A stretch of DNA of 64,000 nt from Gnetum montanum (GCA_015680685.1 MNCI01038135.1:1-64000), one strand, 5' to 3'; shown: positions 44,601 through 56,599, counted from the stretch's first letter. Notes: generated by a model from the sequence alone, not told the origin. Numbers and translations are program-made.

Positions 44601-44858
44601 TATGGAATTTGAGATTTCTTTTAAAGGTTGCTTATAATTTAAATCTTTATTATTTGCATATATATTCATATTTAATATTAGAAGATATAACTTATTCACA
44701 TTGTCTTGTCATCATTTAATCTCTTCTACATTCTTCTAGTCATGGCTTAACCATACTTCCTTTCACTGTGTTAGAATGAATCAATTTCATTACTCTACCA
44801 TGATCAACCTTTGTTATTCATTATTATCTCACATAATGCTCTTCATCCTAAGGGTAGG
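41659..44858. mobile_element. Unclassified 3.2-kb insertion in E1 pol
   Basis: It separates LTKKDV from TNAPFTWTRKCE, which are continuous in D (LTKKDASFVWTPACE). It starts GTCATAACCTATG and ends CTAAGGGTAGG. No terminal inverted repeats, no LTR pair, no poly(A) and no protein motif are seen. A 32-bp unit (TTTCAACACTGTCTAGAATC...) is duplicated at 42588-42650, and a GTGGGTATCCACTGGGACAC-type block lies at 43835. AT-rich throughout. A Mutator-like or 5'/3'-decayed non-LTR element would fit a 9-12-bp duplication. Confidence 0.6.
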
Positions 44859-45345
44859 AAGAAGGCTGTTACAAATGCACCTTTCACTTGGACTAGGAAA
44901 TGTGAGATAGCATTCCAAAAATTAAAGTACAAGCTCATGGAAACTCTAATTCTATATGCTCTTGATTGGTCCAGGCCATCTCACATTAAGACTAATGCAT
45001 CTAATTATGCTTTGGGGGTCATGCTTACACAGTTGGATGATTCAAAATGTTCTTACTATATCCATTGTGCAAGCTAAAGCATTATTGAAGCACAATTGAC
45101 CTACACCACCATGGAGAAGAAGCTCATGGTGGTGGTGTATGCCTTAGAAAAATTTAGGTACTATGCGCTTGGATATCAATTTTTTGTGCACAAAGACCAT
45201 AGTGCTATCTGGTTCCTCATGAACAAGCAAATGGTGAGCCCCTATGTCATAAAGTTTCTAGTAATTGTACAGGAGTTTGATCTCACCATGATGGATAGAA
45301 AGGAAATGGGGAATTTGGTCACTAACCACTTGTCTCAATTATGAT
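44859..45345 (+). pseudogene. E1 RNase H
   Basis: Reads APFTWTRKCEIAFQKLKYKL, SRPSHIKTNASNYALGVMLT, then after one stop LTYTTMEKKLMVVVYALEKF, FFVHKDHSAIWFLMNKQ and DLTMMDRKEMGNLVTNHLSQ. These are the RT connection and RNase H of Ty3 elements (family: 'TDAS..alG', 'YtttEKELLAVV.aleKFR', 'tDH'). The TDAS Asp is Asn here. One stop at 45075. It is among the better kept parts of E1. Confidence 0.85.
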
Positions 45346-45479
45346 GGGACAACAAATAGGATGAAGGATCTTTATTTGAACAATCTCCATATGAAATCCT
45401 CTTTGTCAAAACTGTTGAAATGCAAAGTTTTGAGGGTATTGACTCATAGAAGGACTTCCTCTCCTATCTACTCACTCAA

Positions 45480-46800
45480 AATATGTCATAGGAATGGGAT
45501 AGCAGGAAGAAATAATAATTTCTTTGCCAAGCCAAACGTTATACGGAAATTCAAGGAAACCTTTACAAGGTGTGTGCTAATGGCTTGGTACGATGGTGTG
45601 TACCTAATGTTAATCAACTACGAATCCTCCAAGATGCTTATGAAATCCCTTGTAGGGATCATTATGTAGGGAGGAGAATGGTCATAAAAATCCTCATCAT
45701 GGGATATTATTGTCTAATAATCTATAGGGATGTTCATCAGTTCTCTTATTCATGTGAATGTTGCCAATGAGATGGAGGGATGACTATACGAATGGAAGGA
45801 CCCAAATAGTGGATTCAACCACTGAAGCCTTTTGATCTTTGGGGCATTGATTTCATGGAACCCATCAATGCCATGTCCAATAGAAAGGTGTACATCATTA
45901 TAGCAATTGACTATTGCACAAAATGGATTGAAGTTACCATCATCATCGACTATTCATCATCTATGGTGGTACAATTTGTACAACAACATGTGGAAATAGG
46001 TTTGGCAAGCCAAGGACAATGATTTCCAACAATGAAACACATTTCATAGGTGCTACCTTCCTTAACTTAATGTAATGGTTAGGGGTAGAACATAAATTAA
46101 TAACTCCATGTCACCCCCAAGCTAATGGTCAAGCTAAAGTCACCAATAGGGAATAACCAAATACTAACCCACATAATTAGTAAATATAGGAAAGATTGGA
46201 GCACAAAACTTAATGATGCTCTATGGGCATATTGATCCACTTGGAAACTTCCTATTGACTATTCCCCTTATGAGTTAGTGTATCGAAAATTACATACTCT
46301 CCTAATTCAAACTAAGCTTCATACACTTTCAATAGCTTCTGAACTTTACCTTAATTAAAGTCTAGCACAGAAGGAACATCTAATGACATTGAATGTGCTA
46401 GATGAAAACTAACAAGTACCCCTATCCATGAATGAAGTGCACAAGGCACACACCAAACAGTGCCATGACTTATGCATAAGGAAAGTTAAATTCCAACCAG
46501 GTGATAAGATTCTTTATTAGAACCCCATGCACATATCATAATGCACAAAATTTCACACACAATGGAAAGGACCTTATATTATTCATGGAACTTTTCCTTT
46601 TGGGACCATGACAATTTACCACCCTTCCAGCCTAGACAAGTGGTTGCTAGTTAACAGTGAAGAAGTGAAACTTTTTCTTAATCCAAGGATAACCAATAAC
46701 ATGGACACCTCAAACAATGAACAAACACATTCTATCTTTTGGATCTTCTCCTTCCAACTTAGTCATGGGGAGATGGCCACTCATGTTAAGATTTTGTGAA
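45480..46800 (+). pseudogene. E1 integrase
   Basis: The zinc-binding part (45570-45770) reads ILQDAYEIPCRDHYVGRRMV and FSYSCECCQ. The core has LWGIDFMEPINAM and IAIDYCTKWIEV (first Asp); the second Asp region is decayed (FPTMKHIS). RKDWSTKLNDALWAY follows. The C-terminal part has GPYIIHGTFPFGTMTIYHPS, the GPF/Y-like module, and ends at VKIL* near 46799. Several stops. It integrates cDNA when active; dead here. No chromodomain is seen. Confidence 0.85.
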
Positions 46801-48719
46801 GGCTACTTAGTTTTTCAACTTTTTTACATTGCTCTCTATACGCTTTAAAATTTTCTTGAACATTTTGTAACTTATTTTACATAGTTTACCTTGTTTAACT
46901 TTCCTTATGTGTTGTTTTCTTATTTTTTTATTCATCAAGAATCTTAAGCTTTTGCCACAACAACTGCTCTTATTGAAAGTTCATTTCATACTATATTTAA
47001 TATTAAGATTGATTATTCAATGACTAGATTTTGTCTTAGGATTACTTCATCAATTAATGGAGAATTAATTTTTTTATGGTATCAAGCAATGAGTCCACAT
47101 CATCCATCCATTCCACTTAATTCTATGAGGTTTTTTGTCTTGGAAGCATGAGGTCCTTTCATAATTACAACTTAAAAAGAATCAATGATCTTAGTACTTA
47201 ACAAACTTGAAATGAACCAAGTGGAATGAACAAGTGTGTGGCTTCAAGGGGATTTATCACCTTCTATCCCCAACTTCCTTCTTACATTTTGTGGGTGTTC
47301 TCATTGGTCTCTTACCACTCCTATTATCAACCATAATAGGAAGCATGTTTTTGCATGGTATGGTTCCCATGATAAAAAAACAAAAACTAAAAACATGGAA
47401 ATTTAAAGCACACCCGTTAGACATAATAATGGACTACAAGCACTAGTTATGGGGCTGGGAAGACATGTTACCCATGCCTAAAGGCACTCCTCTAACTAAG
47501 GTCCTTCATATCTTCCTGTTTATTTTTTCTTCTCTACTTGGAGAGGTGGTTATCCTTTAGGAGTGGTCATAAACTCTTGTTACTTGAACAATTAGAATAT
47601 GGTAATGTGAAGTCATTGAATATGGATGGACTTGGTTTCAACTGAGGATGGGACAGTATCCAGTCATCTTAACCACAAGCTCCACATTGCATGTGATTAG
47701 GATGTGAAACTCTCTTACCATTCTCTCGTTCCCATCCCTCTATTCTTATCATCAATCATCTCACTGCCTCCTATCATGATCAATTAATGTGCCTATTTTG
47801 GTATGTCATAATAATTCAATGATCTCTTGCATTGATTTGACTTTTTACTACCTATGATCATTAATCATCCTTGGTGCCTACAAACTTCTTCGTATGAAGG
47901 CATGCAATGGCATTAATGACATAAGCCTACTTTTGAGAGGACCCACTTACATACTTGTTGGTCTTATTTTAGTTAAACTTCCTATCTCTTAGTCATTTTT
48001 GCAATCAATCCCATCATTTCCCATTTTTAACATCTATTTTTGCATTATTTTGACATTTGCATTTCATCCAAATCTAATTTAGTCTCATTTCATAACAAAT
48101 TTAATACCCTCTTTCACATTTTGCCATCCTTCTATGCTTTTCTCGTTCCTTTTGAGCTCTCATTTCATTTCCAAACTCTACCAAAATCCTTTGTTTCTTT
48201 AATGAGAAAAATTACAATCTATAGCTATGTCAACACATCCTTATCAATGCAATTTGATGCATCGATGCATCCCTATCAACATAGTCAAAAAATAACATAA
48301 ATACATGCAACCCTTAGCCATTTTCCTTCAAACAAGAGAGGAGGTTTTGCAATTTTTAGAGCTCAAAAACCTTCCAAGTGCTCTAACTTTCAAACTCCTC
48401 ACCCAATTTATCTTGTTCTTCAATCTCCTAGCTATCGAAGATAAGCTTTACATCATGGGGCCTACAAACCTTTGGTTTATGATGAAAAGTTTTTCAAATT
48501 TTTCTAAATTCCTAAGGGTTACCCTTTAAAATAATATTAAAATACTCATCCTAAATGGGGTTAAACCTAACAAACAAACTGTAGTAGCATATTATTAAAA
48601 TAATGAACCTACCAAGATCACAAACAAACCTAAGTATAACCTAATCCAATAAGAAAGGCATCAAGGGAACTAAAGTTTATAAACTAAAATGCTAATCCAG
48701 GATTACCTTTGTGATCGCA
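46801..48719 (+). other. E1 spacer between integrase and ORF3
   Basis: Noncoding. 47060-47460 matches the 3' noncoding regions of N1 and N3 (ATGAGTCCACATCATCCATCC etc.). It contains the decayed stem-loop at 47900-47955. Short open frames (e.g. 48040-48300) have no recognisable content. Confidence 0.6.
47900..47956 (+). promoter_or_regulatory. Conserved 3' stem-loop, E1 copy (decayed)
   Basis: GCATGCAATGGC and GAGGACCCACTTACATAC remain alignable to the other copies, but the arms no longer pair well. Confidence 0.45.
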
Positions 48720-51660
48720 GATGATACCAAAGAGGGGAGCATCAACAGGAGGACCTTCCTAGCCAATGAAGAAGCGACTGTGAGGAGGAAGAAGCTAGTA
48801 TTAATAACCACAGTTGCCCCAAGAACAAGAAGCTAAAGCAACACATGCAACAGGACCTTTTCAAGAGAAGCCCAAAGTGGAATATGTTCAACAAATTTCC
48901 ACTATAGAGACTAGCCATTCCAAATAGCATGAAGCTCCAAGGCTAAGGTCTAACCTCAAAGTCATACTAATGGAGGCTAGTTGAAAAGAATTAAAACCAA
49001 GAAGGTCCAGAGTTTGGTTCTTCAAGAATTGAACTTTGAACCCTTCTTAGACTTGGTACCTGAGGAAGTCTGCACTCAATTACATGGGTCTCCCATGTGG
49101 CCTATTCTCTTCTCTAGTGGCAAATGGTACATGAGGAAGACTTACCAATTCTAGAACAATTGGCAAGGAAACATGTCTACAAAATCAAAGATATTATAGT
49201 CTCCTACTCAATTGAGACCATTGTAGAGGCCATTAGTTTGCCTCATACTAGGGCAACATTGATAAAGATTTTGACCCACCCAGATCCAAAGGTTAAGAAA
49301 AAGTGGGTCTAGCACTACTATGGAGTGGACCATAAGAAGTATGTGCACTGACAAAATCAGAACATGCTTACTTCAAAATCACAACCTGTTACCTAAACCC
49401 CATGATAAGGCTAAGTAAGGTCACAACCTTCTCCACCCATGCATGCACCACTCTAAGCAACAAGTTCCCTATCAACCTTCCATATCTTATTCTATCTAGA
49501 GATAAAGAAGCGATTTGAAGAAAATGAAAGAGGAAGGAAGACACTCCCCTTTCCATATCTCATCAAAAAATTTTATGAAAGATGAGGCATAGTGTACTAT
49601 GTTAATGATACAGTTCGTCATGCTCCTACTGCATCTTGGTATGAGATGATGAAGGATAAGGTAAAAGCAAAGCTATAGGAAGAGGAGAGGTCACCACCAT
49701 TACCTATAAGAGAAACCATTACCTAGTAGCTACATAAAGGCTCAGAAAGCTCCATGAGAAATAGTTGCAATAGCAACAAGGCTAAATTGGGAGTGGGAAA
49801 CCATCAGTTTACCATCCAACCCTAAGCCATCTTAATGAGGTCATAAGGACCATTGGTTGGTTGGAGGAAATCGTTTCACTTTTCTCAGCACAATGAAATT
49901 AGGCACCCACAAGACCAAATCCTAGTGCCTAAGAAGTTACCATGTTCATCCCTGGATAATTATTCCTTGGAATTTTTGGCAATGTTACAACTTTCTCAGT
50001 CTGCTTGGATGAAGGCTAAGGGTGACTATTCTCGTAATGCAACATCGAGAATAGGAGACAATGGTGAAGGTGGTGGTCAATGGGGTAGCAGAGGCCTTGA
50101 ATGCTTCTATGACATCCATGCTATACAATGTCGCGATGGTGGATATTGAAACATCTACAAAAGTAGAAGGTGATCGATTGAGTATAGCCTAGTACAAAGA
50201 AGTATTGAAATGACTAGTGGGATCTAGGCAACCACTTCTAGAGATCTTTGATCTCTTGAATGAGATTACTGTAACCTAGTTGAAGTTGCTAGAGATGAAG
50301 GGAAAACTTCTCATTGCTAACACCCCACTAAAGATAGCCACCATGCAAAGCCAACAGTTGGCTATTGAGGTTGAGGAGTTACTGGCCTGTCTCTCCAACC
50401 CCACTATTCTCAACTTAGAGCTCATGAGGGATGCAGCTTTCCAATAGCTTTTGCACAGAATAAGGGAGGTTAGAAATGTAAAGGAGGTAGTGGTCTTTGA
50501 TGCATCATTCTTAGAAGTCATGGTCTTTATCACTGATAAGGATTTGTCACAAGTCCAAAAGGAAAACTTGGTTATCACCAAGGATATTAATTGCCTGCAA
50601 AATATTAAATTAAAAATGGACTAGGTGGCTAAATCTGTTTGATAATAGTAGAAGCAATTAGGCAAGGTGAATTTTAATCTGAGAAGGATAGCAATAGAGA
50701 ATAGGAATCTCTTGATATAGGAAGTCCAAGCACTTCGTTAGAAAACAACCATCAAGGTAGCCACCTAAAAAAATGAGATCCTAAAATTTGACCGAGTTAA
50801 GAATCATTACAAGGACTAGGTTGGGCTTCTCAAGGAGGTAAATGAAAAGGAAATACAATTGGCGAAGACAAAGATGACTGAGGCCCTCAAACAACCTTAG
50901 CAAAGAGGTGATGTATGGCATCCAATCTTTGATGGCTTAAACACATATAATAAGGAAAAAATATGCCTAAAGGAGTTGCAAATCAAGGAGATGACAGAGT
51001 ATATGACACTTGTCAACCTCCATTATACAAACTTGGCTATGTTGATAGCAGAGAGACCAAGGAATGAATTAGAAAAGCATGTGATCAGTTTCTCACTCTT
51101 GTACAAGGTGGAATTCAAGCATCACAAGGAGGCTAAGTAGTAGTTGGAGACAACTAACTATGTTTGACATTGAATGTAAATAGTTTATAGCATGGTTTAT
51201 TAATGTTAAGGAATTCTTCCTTGCAATGTTGTGCCTGTGGGATATACCTACATCAGCTCACATTGGTGAAGTCACGTTGACTACCTATGACCCACATGGC
51301 AAAGAGAAGAAGATCAAACTTCTACTAGATGCTTTTAAATTTCCTCTAGAAGCAGTAATAGGAGTAAGTTAGCCTCAACCAGCTCCATCATCACAAATGC
51401 CAAAACCTAGCAAAGGGCCTTTAGCACCATAGGAACCTCCACCTCTAAGCACTATTTAAGAATTCTCTTGGTCTTTGGTAACTCAAGGGGACATGCTAGA
51501 ATTTTTGTAAAAGTGTCCAATTTTGTTGTCATGGACACCAATTGTGTAATCCTGTATAATCTAGCACTTAGAGTTGGTTAGTTAGTTAGTATTTTTTCTT
51601 TAAGTTAATAAATTTCATACTCCCCCAAATTTTGTAAGAAGCTCAATCCTACTTTTGTTT
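48720..51660 (+). pseudogene. E1 ORF3: transposon-protein-like domain plus long coiled coil
   Basis: It begins near GATGATACCAAAGAGGGG. The first third reads LDLVPEEVCTQLHGSPMWP, then KHVYKIKDIIVSYSIETIVE and ISLPHTRATLIKILTHPD, then (about 49350-49640) the block equal to E2's AYFNISTYHLN...FPFPYLI. This resembles the plant transposon-protein domain. The remaining 1.9 kb is Lys/Glu/Leu-rich with heptad-like spacing, and ends just before the pre-PPT. Stops in all frames. Three copies (E0, E1, E2) keep this ORF next to the 3' LTR, so it is part of the element. Position recalls the env-like ORF of Athila, but I see no signal peptide or membrane segment. Confidence 0.6.
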
Positions 51661-51695
51661 ACTAGAGGATGATTTTTCAATAAATTATGGGAGTA
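51660..51695 (+). promoter_or_regulatory. Pre-PPT block and PPT of E1
   Basis: ACTAGAGGATGATTTTTCAA, then AAATTATGGGAGTA, then the LTR start. Confidence 0.65.
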
Positions 51696-52274
51696 TGATA
51701 AAGCATCATATATAGGTTGCATCAATGTAGGCTTATTGACGTATCAATGCTGACATAGTCAAAGCCTATATAAATGCATGTACCAACCAAATTTATGATG
51801 TGTTAAGTCCATAGTGTAGTAAAGCTCTTGTAGTTTGCTTTCTCTAGAGTTAAGATATTTTCCTTTGAGTGCTTGTAGTGTGAATCAAAGAGTTTGTATG
51901 GATCTTTATTCAAGCATCATGTGCCTAAGTACCTTGGCGTGAATGACAATAAAGAGGAGATCTCTAACATTCATGGTAGCAATTGGATAGTTTAATCTTT
52001 CTTATTTCTGCTTTACTTTTAATGCATTTTATATTCATCATCTTAAGTAATTAATGCATTTAATCATGAACACATAAGTATGATGACTTCTAGCATAATG
52101 TATAATGCTTGGTAATCCCAGTAGTGGCCATTTGATATGTCCAGTAATCATCAATTGGTAACCCAATAGTGTTAATACTAGTTTGGGATGTGTACAATAA
52201 GTGGAAATAGCTGCTTATGTTAGGATAGTTAATCACTAGAATATATGAGTAGTTAAATAGTCAATCATTAAACT
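51696..52274 (+). repeat. 3' LTR of E1, cut by element D
   Basis: Starts TGATAAAGC and follows the 26096-27099 LTR to about AATAGTCAATCATTAAACT, where the D LTR begins in opposite orientation. Compared with the 5' LTR it lacks part of U3 (repeated ATCAATGCA-type blocks). Confidence 0.8.
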
Positions 52275-53126
52275 TGATGAGCGGCAACGTACCCCTATGT
52301 CCAACCATATAAATCATAGGCATTCACGTGCGATCCAATTGAATTCTGCAGACTATAATTACTAAGTGTGCTAGAGCTAAACAGTGCATACATGTTGTCT
52401 ATTCATTGTCTTCCCAATCCCACTTTTGGAATGCAATTGTATGGTTAAGTGTGACTAAGGCATAAGATTTTTATTATTTTGTGTTTATCAAATTACTCAC
52501 CTAGAACAAGAATGAAAGTGAGAGTGATTAAGTGCTAAGAAACTGTGGTCTACTCTAGCCTAACACAAGTAACTATTCCCACTTCCCAAAAACATCCTAA
52601 ACTCTGTGTAAACACTGCTAGGTTTTCAAACACTAGCCATTTTTGAGCTACCAAGTGTCACACGTATGTTCGAAGGCATCGTGCTTGTGTATTTTAATGA
52701 GTTGCTTGATTAATCAAAATTAATTACTACATGAACAACATTAATGTAAATTGCCTGAAATCACAGTATATAAATGTATAAGAAAGAAAGTCTCAAGTGC
52801 TGCAAGGATCAATCAAAGAGTTTGTCTTTATTGCCAACACAATGATGTGTTCAAATACATTAATGCTTGAATAAAGATTCATTCACACTTAGACCTCCTA
52901 TTGAGGGCACTTAGAAAATATTCTAACTCTCAAATGAACAAACTGCAAGAGTTTTTCTACTTGGCTACCAAAACCTACTCTCAATCATGCGCCCAAGGGT
53001 CGTATTGATAGACCTGGAAGTAACCTTGCAATATTGAATGTACGATATCGCATCTTGAGCCACGATATCACATACCCGATATGGCAGCCACCCCAATATC
53101 GAAGTGTATGAAAAAACAATTTATCA
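52275..53126 (-). repeat. 3' LTR of D
   Basis: 852 bp; on the minus strand TGATAAATTG...CGCTCATCA. U3 has GATATC-type sites at about 53030-53100. Confidence 0.85.
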
Positions 53127-53162
53127 TACCCCAACTACTGAATGAAAACTCATCCTCAAGTA
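53127..53162 (-). promoter_or_regulatory. Pre-PPT block and PPT of D
   Basis: The minus strand reads CTTGAGGATGAGTTTTCATT, then CAGTAGTTGGGGTA, then the LTR. Confidence 0.7.
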
Positions 53163-53836
53163 CAAAACAAGAGGAACAAGTCCTTTACAAAATACATTAG
53201 GAGGTATGGACTATTTGACTGACATGCAAAGTGACACAGCGAGGATAGACAAATACAAAAGTGCCTTAGCATACAACATTACAACTGTGTATAAAATTGG
53301 TGTTTATGACAATAGGAAAGAACACCCTTAAATCCAATGAACATCCAACCCCTCTTAACAACAAAAGAATGAGGGAGAGACAAAAAAGATCTAGCAGTCT
53401 TGAACGATCTCCCATGAGTGATATTGTTGCATCCTCCTTGGTGAAGCCAGTCCCACTTCCAGTCCATGCTCCCCACTGCAATCACAAGAAAATCAAGGAT
53501 TAGCATAATAAGTGTAATATATAATTGTTGAATACCTTATCTTGTCAGTGATTTTATCTAGTTGGGTTGTGATTGTGATAGATTGGTTGCTTGATAGTGT
53601 TAGTGGAAAGACTAATGAATCGGTTAAGTAAGAGAAGCGGTCCATAAAATTCAGAAAAAGCTTAACACAAGGAATATTGGAAAGAGGGTATAAAAATTCA
53701 CAATAATAAAAAGAAGAATTTCACTAAAAATAGTTGTGAAGATGCGTACAATTGGATGGCATGGATGGGGTAAATAAAAAGAATTTGATTGTAATAATGT
53801 CTAAGGGTAAAGAACTTAACTTAATCAAACCAAAAG

Positions 53837-53891
53837 ATATGCAAGTGGGTCCTCCCCAAAGCAAGCATAGGCCTTTTATGCCCTTGCATAA
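53837..53891 (-). promoter_or_regulatory. Conserved 3' stem-loop, D copy
   Basis: On the minus strand TTATGCAAG (53891-53883) and CTTGCATAT (53845-53837) pair over 8 bp (TATGCAAG/CTTGCATA). The inner part AAGGCCTATGCTT can form a short hairpin; GGACCCA precedes the 3' arm. Confidence 0.6.
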
Positions 53892-54442
53892 CTTCAAACC
53901 AAGGAGTCTGTGGGCTCCATGGATGCTTAATGGTTACGAAAAGTTAAGTATAAAAACCCAAAAGTAACTGTCTGAGAAACTCGATACATCAAACCAGAAC
54001 ATTAAATTAAAACATGAAATTGGCAATCAGGTGAGACAAGAAAAGCATAGATGGATGACAAAGAGAATGGAATGGAGTTTCTAATTATGGTCACATGAAG
54101 TCCCTTGTGGAGTTTGTGATTAAATGACTTGGTAGGGTCTATCCTCAGTCCAAACCAAAAACAACCACTTTTAGTGACTTCGCATTGACATTCTAAGACT
54201 ACTCCATCCCTTGAGACATAAGAATGCTTCTACAAAATAACCATAATTCCAAATTGGAGAGAAAGTAGGAAGTGATAAAGGGCCTTAGTTAGAGAAGACA
54301 AGACAAGTCCCATAACCAGTGCTTGTAGCCCTTTTATTTGGTATAAGGGGCATGCTTTGAATTCCCATGTTTTTTTTTTTTTGAATGGGAACCACATCAT
54401 GCAAAGACCCATGTGTTTTTGCATTTATTTTTTCCAAAGGGG

Positions 54443-54467
54443 CCCCCCCCCCCCCCCCCCCCCCCCC
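54443..54467. repeat. 25-base C homopolymer
   Basis: An uninterrupted run of 25 C, flanked by GGGG and a T run. True length is uncertain because such runs are hard to sequence. Confidence 0.8.
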
Positions 54468-55181
54468 TTTTTTTATGGGGATCATGGCATGCCAAGATTT
54501 ATTTGACTTCCTATTGTGGAATAACACAGAATGGTGAGAAGCTCACAAGAACACTCCCACACATAGGAAAATAGAAAAGCACAAAGAATGCCACATCCCT
54601 TTGAAGCCACATCCTATCCAAACTTTTGTTTCCTTCCCAATTTTGGAAACTGCACAAGTCACCAATTTACTAAAGTTGCATTAATGAAGAAGGGACTGAA
54701 CGTTTCCAAAACAAGGAAAACCATAAAGTATGTGGATGCATGGATGATGTGGACTCACTGCCTATTACATGAAAAGAAACTATGTCCCAGTCATCAGTAA
54801 CAATATTCAAAGTCAAAAACTAGACATTAACAATCAAATTACAAATGAAACATACCACCATCAAGTAGCACATTACCGTTGTACCTGACACATTATTAGT
54901 AGAAAGAGTGGAGAAACACATCAAACACAAGAAGATATAGAAGAAAGTAAAAGATTATGCAATAAATATCAAATATATTAAAAATGGTATAAAATAAAAA
55001 CTTAGAAAAGATCAATAACTTGACAAACAAAAAGATGTAAAATAAAGAATATGAAAACAAAAAGTTGTAAAACCAAATATGTGTAAAATAAAAAAATCAA
55101 AAGACTGAGGAGCCACGTAAAGTATTCGTATGGCTAGCCATCTCCCCCACCACTGAGTTGGAAGAGGGAGATCCGAAAGAT

Positions 55182-56380
55182 TCAGTGTGGTTGTCCATCT
55201 GGCAAGGTGTTTATTGAGTTGGTTGGCTTGGGCTCATGGAAAGGTTTTAGTTGTTGGATGTTAACTAATTGTTTCTTTTCTAGGCTATTAGGTTTATAGA
55301 TAATCATGGCCCCAAATGGAAAAGTCTCATCAATGATGTAAGGTCCTTCCCACAATGTTTGAAATTTGGTTCGTTCGGGTACATGTGCAAGATTCCAATA
55401 GAGAACCTTGTCTCCTAGTTGAGACTTGACTTTTCTTATTTTAAAGTCATGGCATTTCTTGCTAAATGCTTTATGCATTTCATTGGATGATAAGGCCATT
55501 AACTGATTTTCATCTAGCAAGTTAAGGTTCATTAATCATTCTTTCTATGCTAGACTTAGATTCAGGTCAAGGTCACAAGCTGTAGAGAGTGTACAGAGCT
55601 CAAATTGGATGGGCAGTCTTGGTAGTTTTCTGTACACAAGCTCATAGGGAGAATAACCTATGGGAAGTTTCCATGTGGAGCGATAGGCTCAAAGGGCATC
55701 ATTTAATTTGATGCTCCAATCCCTTTGGTATTTGCTAATGGTGCATGTTGGAATTTTTGTAATCTCCCAATTAGTGACCTTAGCTTAACCATTGGCTTGG
55801 GGGTGGTATGGTGTTGTGAGTTTGTGCTCAACCCCCAAATGCTGCATAAGTTTTTGAAAAGAAGCACCCATAAAATGAGTTCCATTATCAGAAATTAATG
55901 CACGAGGCACACCAAAATTATTTATGATATTTTTTTGTACAAACCGAGCAGTGGTGGTGGATATACAGTTGGTGACGACTGCTACTTCTGCCCACCTTGT
56001 GCAATAGTCAACTACGACTATGATATATGCCTTTCCATTTGATAAAGGTGTGATCAAACCCATAAAGACAATGCCCCAAATATCGAATGGCTCAAAAGGT
56101 TGAATCCATTACTATGGCCCCTTCATTCAAGCTGTCATTTCACCATCCCTCTAGCAACGATCACAAGCACGAATAAATTAGTGTGCATCCCTGAAGATTA
56201 TTGGCCAATAATATCCTGCCATGAGGATTTTTCTAGTCATGCATCTCCCAGCATAATGGCCCCCATAAGGGCCTTCATGAGCATCTTGGAGAACACACAA
56301 TTGATTCGTATCAGGGACACACCAATGTACTAGGCCATTGGGATAAACTTTGTAAAGGTTTCCATTAATTTCCATGAAGT
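55182..56380 (-). pseudogene. D integrase
   Basis: The zinc-binding part (56375-56150) reads VLQDAHEGPYGGHYAGRCMT, then FRDAH and ACDRC (HHCC complete). The core (56063-55703) has VVVDYCTRWAEV, GVPRALISDNGTHFMGASF (second catalytic Asp kept) and TTPYHPQANG, after which a frameshift interrupts the catalytic Glu region. The C-terminal part (55532-55182) has LGDKVLYWNLAHVPERTKF and EGPYIIDETFPFGAMIIY (GPF/Y-like). It is the best preserved integrase in the window. No chromodomain. Confidence 0.9.
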
Positions 56381-56599
56381 GTTTGACTTGGTGAAGAAAC
56401 TGTTATTTCTTTCTAGTGTCTAACCCTTGCGGTGGTTCTTGCTTGAGCAAATAAATGAGGATGGTGTCATACCATTTTGGTTCATCAGGCATTTTGTGCA
56501 TTAATAACCTCTACAAGGAGAGATTTGTCAGGGAAATAATTAGCTAAGGGACTTTCTTTCTCCTTGTCATCCCATCTTAGTTGTGATAAGTGATCTGTG

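Larger units (their letters stand above)
26096..52274 (+). mobile_element. E1: large Ty3-type retrotransposon with extra ORF3
   Basis: 5' LTR 26096-27099, primer site 27101, gag to about 29800, protease split by N1, RT to 41658, a 3.2-kb insert, RNase H and integrase to 46800, spacer with stem-loop, ORF3 48720-51660, pre-PPT, 3' LTR 51696-52274 (cut by D). Without insertions it is about 13 kb. Continuity across N1 is shown because the protease-region reading on both sides (IKVGH / LPKK) joins exactly as in element D (IRAGNLPKK). The tRNA-Asp-type primer site and large size recall the Athila/Tat side of Ty3, but the lineage was not tested. All ORFs are dead. Confidence 0.85.
53163..55181 (-). 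other. D 3' noncoding region
   Basis: No gene. It holds the stem-loop (53837-53891), a T run (54371-54383) and a 25-base C run (54443-54467). Parts match N2 (35820-36060). The short frames here are complement or homopolymer artefacts. Confidence 0.6.

Noticed and set aside
54285-54527. Minus-strand frame with a run of eight Gly
   Set aside because: Created by the 25-base C homopolymer; no family match.
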